From Desulfuromusa sp. (GTDB taxonomy: Bacteria > Desulfobacterota > Desulfuromonadia > Desulfuromonadales > Geopsychrobacteraceae): a DNA stretch of 7,222 bases. The notes beneath the pieces were generated by a model, which did no database searches, was not told the origin of the DNA, and worked only from the letters and a program-made list of their open reading frames with translations. Each line of letters begins with the position of its first letter. Positions within the stretch are counted from its first letter, which is position 1. The position numbers and the translations under genes were made by a program. The DNA is taken from NCBI GenBank assembly GCA_023145655.1, contig JAGLDI010000204.1:1-7222 (forward strand), read 5' to 3'. This document shows positions 5,767 to 7,222 of the stretch, piece by piece.

Positions 5767-6714
5767 TTGAAAATTAGCGTAATTATTCCCTGCCATAATG
5801 GTGAAAAGACCATTACCTCATCCCTTCTATCTGTTGCCGGGCAAGAGTATAAGGCACATGAGATCATTGTTGTTGATGACCATTCTGAGGATAGAAGTGT
5901 TGATCTTATAAGGGCTTCGGGAGTAGACGTTAAGCTTGTCAGTGCCGGGGCCACAGGTGCCAGCAATGCAAGAAATGAAGGAATTGCTATTGCGACAGGC
6001 GATTGGTTGGCTTTTCTTGATGCAGATGATCTCTGGTACCCAAATCACCTGAGTCGTGCAGAGCAATTTATCAGTACTCATAAAGTTGTCGGTTATCTCA
6101 ATCATTATGATTGGGTAAGCCAGACCGATACAATTTTTACCAAAAAAAAATCTCCGGTTGATGCAGAAATAACCGATCAAGGAATTGACACCTATCTCAA
6201 TCTCTACCTTAAATACAAACATTTTGTTGGTATGTCGGCATGTATAGTAGAAAGAAAACGAGCTAAACTCATTGGTGGATTTGATCCAGAACTTGTCAGG
6301 CGGCATGATATTGATTTCTGGTTGAGGATTATCGATAATCAGGGCTGGTTTTTTGATCCGCAAGCGACCTCTGCTTATCGAAAAAATACTCAAAACAGTC
6401 TATCATCCAACCTGCCAAGTGCAGCTCTTTATCGCTACCTTGCATTTAAAAAAAATCGTCACCTTACAAATAGTCTTATTTATGATCTTCTATTAAAGCA
6501 ATTTGCTATGACTGCCTTGCTTAAGGGAGCTCTTTCGGAAAAAGAACAGGATCATAAACTGGCTTCTGAACTGGTTTATAATGACTTTTGTCTGTTGGAA
6601 AAAGCGCTCAGCAAAGTTTTGACACAATTCCCCGAGCTGTTGAAATACTATAAAAAAGCTCTGAAAGTCCGGTTTCGTTGTTTATCTCAGTTTAAAAAAC
6701 AAAAAATTTGGTGA
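5767..6714 (+). CDS. Family 2 glycosyltransferase, probable sphingolipid or cell-envelope glycosyltransferase
   Basis: From TTG 5767 the product has 315 residues and starts MKISVIIPCHNGEKT, exactly where GT2 enzymes begin. Motifs of the GT-A fold are IIVVDDHSEDRS (33-44), GASNARNEGI (64-73, nucleotide-sugar binding), the metal-binding LDADDLW (84-90, Asp85/Asp87/Asp88) and GGFDPELVRRHDIDFWLRI (170-188), which holds the acidic catalytic-base region. The C-terminal ~100 residues are helical-looking and rich in Lys/Arg near the end, as in enzymes that touch the membrane surface; no membrane span is seen. It transfers a sugar from a nucleotide donor to an unknown acceptor. It lies 78 bp after spt on the same strand, so it could glycosylate ceramide, or it could open a polysaccharide cluster. 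By eye its coding sequence is more AT-rich than spt (one sampled 60-base line near 35% GC against about 52%). Confidence 0.85.
   Translation: MKISVIIPCHNGEKTITSSLLSVAGQEYKAHEIIVVDDHSEDRSVDLIRASGVDVKLVSAGATGASNARNEGIAIATGDWLAFLDADDLWYPNHLSRAEQFISTHKVVGYLNHYDWVSQTDTIFTKKKSPVDAEITDQGIDTYLNLYLKYKHFVGMSACIVERKRAKLIGGFDPELVRRHDIDFWLRIIDNQGWFFDPQATSAYRKNTQNSLSSNLPSAALYRYLAFKKNRHLTNSLIYDLLLKQFAMTALLKGALSEKEQDHKLASELVYNDFCLLEKALSKVLTQFPELLKYYKKALKVRFRCLSQFKKQKIW
6710..6714 (+). promoter_or_regulatory. Ribosome binding site of the GT4 gene, overlapping the GT2 stop codon
   Basis: GGTGA contains the TGA stop of the GT2 gene and ends six bases before ATG 6721. This matches the anti-Shine-Dalgarno complement and suggests the two glycosyltransferases are translated together. 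Confidence 0.6.
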
Positions 6715-6720
6715 CTTTGT

Positions 6721-7222
6721 ATGCATATTGCTATTTTTATCTATGGACTTACCGGCGGCGGTGCAACACGTCGGACGCTGACTCTGGCAGAAGGGTTTTG
6801 CAGTAGAGGGCATTCTGTCGACATGGTCGTTGTCAATGGGGGAGGGCCCCTTGTCTCGGAGCTTCCAAGTTCCGTTCGACTTGTAGAGCTTAACACTATC
6901 TCCCCTGCGGGAATCTTGTGCCGGAGGGGCTCCCGAAGGAGAAAGATTTTTTTCAGTCAACTCGCCCTGGCTTGTTACTTGCGCAAAAATCGACCGGACT
7001 GTCTTCTCTCTGCGGCAAATCATGTCAACCTTGCAGCGATTGGGGCGCGAAAGCTTTCAGGGACAAGAATTCCTCTGGTGACACGAATCAGTAATCATCT
7101 GAGTACCTCGTTGTTGCAGGGGCGCAAACTGTCGAAAAAATTCCGCTACTTTTTAGCCTGCCGAATATATCGGGATGCTGATGCAATCATCGCTGTTGCA
7201 GAAGGGATTGCTGATGATATTA
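6721..7222 (+). CDS. GT4-type glycosyltransferase, N-terminal domain, cut by the window edge
   Basis: An open frame from ATG 6721 runs 167 codons to the right edge without a stop. It begins MHIAIFIYGLTGGGATRRTL, the strand plus glycine-rich loop that opens the N-terminal Rossmann-like domain of GT-B enzymes. The next helix and strand follow (LAEGFCSRGHSVDMVVV, about 22-38). Near the right edge, RDADAIIAVAEGIADDI (about 151-167) is the typical 'a-D-x-I-I-A-V-S-E-G' strand before the domain linker. The Arg/Lys-rich stretch CRRGSRRRK (about 66-74) may contact lipid phosphate or a membrane. The donor-binding C-terminal domain with the EX7E motif is beyond the window, so donor and acceptor cannot be guessed. 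It starts six bases after the GT2 stop, so the two very likely share a transcript and a product. Confidence 0.82.
   Translation, partial: MHIAIFIYGLTGGGATRRTLTLAEGFCSRGHSVDMVVVNGGGPLVSELPSSVRLVELNTISPAGILCRRGSRRRKIFFSQLALACYLRKNRPDCLLSAANHVNLAAIGARKLSGTRIPLVTRISNHLSTSLLQGRKLSKKFRYFLACRIYRDADAIIAVAEGIADDI

Noticed and set aside
5827..6393. 188-codon minus-strand frame inside the GT2 gene
   Set aside because: Long antisense frame opposite a gene with all GT2 motifs; composition gives open frames by chance and no ribosome site is seen.
6682..7023. 113-codon minus-strand frame opposite the GT4 gene
   Set aside because: The plus frame has a proper start, ribosome site and GT-B fold motifs; the minus frame has none.
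1..7222. CRISPR arrays, tRNA or rRNA genes, insertion sequences, attachment sites
   Set aside because: I found no spaced direct repeats, no transposase-like frames with terminal repeats and no recognisable tRNA or rRNA sequence.

Overview
This window carries a bacterial sphingolipid (ceramide) biosynthesis locus of the Gram-negative type. It appears to hold all five core functions known from Caulobacter-type ceramide synthesis, followed by two glycosyltransferase genes. The host is most likely a Gram-negative proteobacterium or close relative of moderate, somewhat AT-leaning composition. The near-consensus sigma-54 promoter and the gene set would fit a Desulfuromonas/Geobacter-like (former deltaproteobacterial) genome. 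That placement is inference only, because no rRNA or taxonomic marker is present.

Layout. Positions 1-482 (minus strand, cut by the left edge) hold the N-terminal 160 residues of a protein resembling bacterial ceramide synthase (bCerS), a GNAT-related family. A 198-bp divergent spacer follows, then a small HIT-family protein (681-1115, plus strand) with a variant histidine triad. Positions 1116-1453 are non-coding. This stretch holds several inverted repeats, a near-perfect sigma-54 (-24/-12) promoter at 1386-1402 and an overlapping sigma-70-like promoter with a perfect TATAAT at 1421-1426. Downstream is a plus-strand run that looks like one operon: a FAAL-like acyl-ACP synthetase (1454-3235), an SDR-type NAD(P)-dependent reductase (CerR-like, 3288-4208), a dedicated acyl carrier protein (4241-4495), serine palmitoyltransferase (4495-5688, overlapping the ACP stop codon by one base), a GT2 glycosyltransferase (5767-6714, TTG start) and a GT4-type glycosyltransferase cut by the right edge (6721-7222).

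How the genes work together (family knowledge plus inference). The FAAL-like enzyme activates a fatty acid as acyl-AMP and loads it on the acyl carrier protein. Serine palmitoyltransferase condenses the acyl-ACP with L-serine to 3-oxo-sphinganine. The bCerS-like enzyme N-acylates this, and the CerR-like reductase reduces the 3-oxo group to give dihydroceramide. The two glycosyltransferases could decorate the ceramide head group, or they could mark the start of a neighbouring surface-polysaccharide cluster. The HIT protein has no known role in the pathway. Its family acts on adenylylated substrates, so removal of the acyl-AMP intermediate is a possible but unproven job.

The most interesting points are the sigma-54 promoter placed to drive the whole ceramide operon, the dyad elements upstream of it that could bind an enhancer-binding protein, the linked HIT variant, and the linked glycosyltransferases as candidate glycosphingolipid enzymes.
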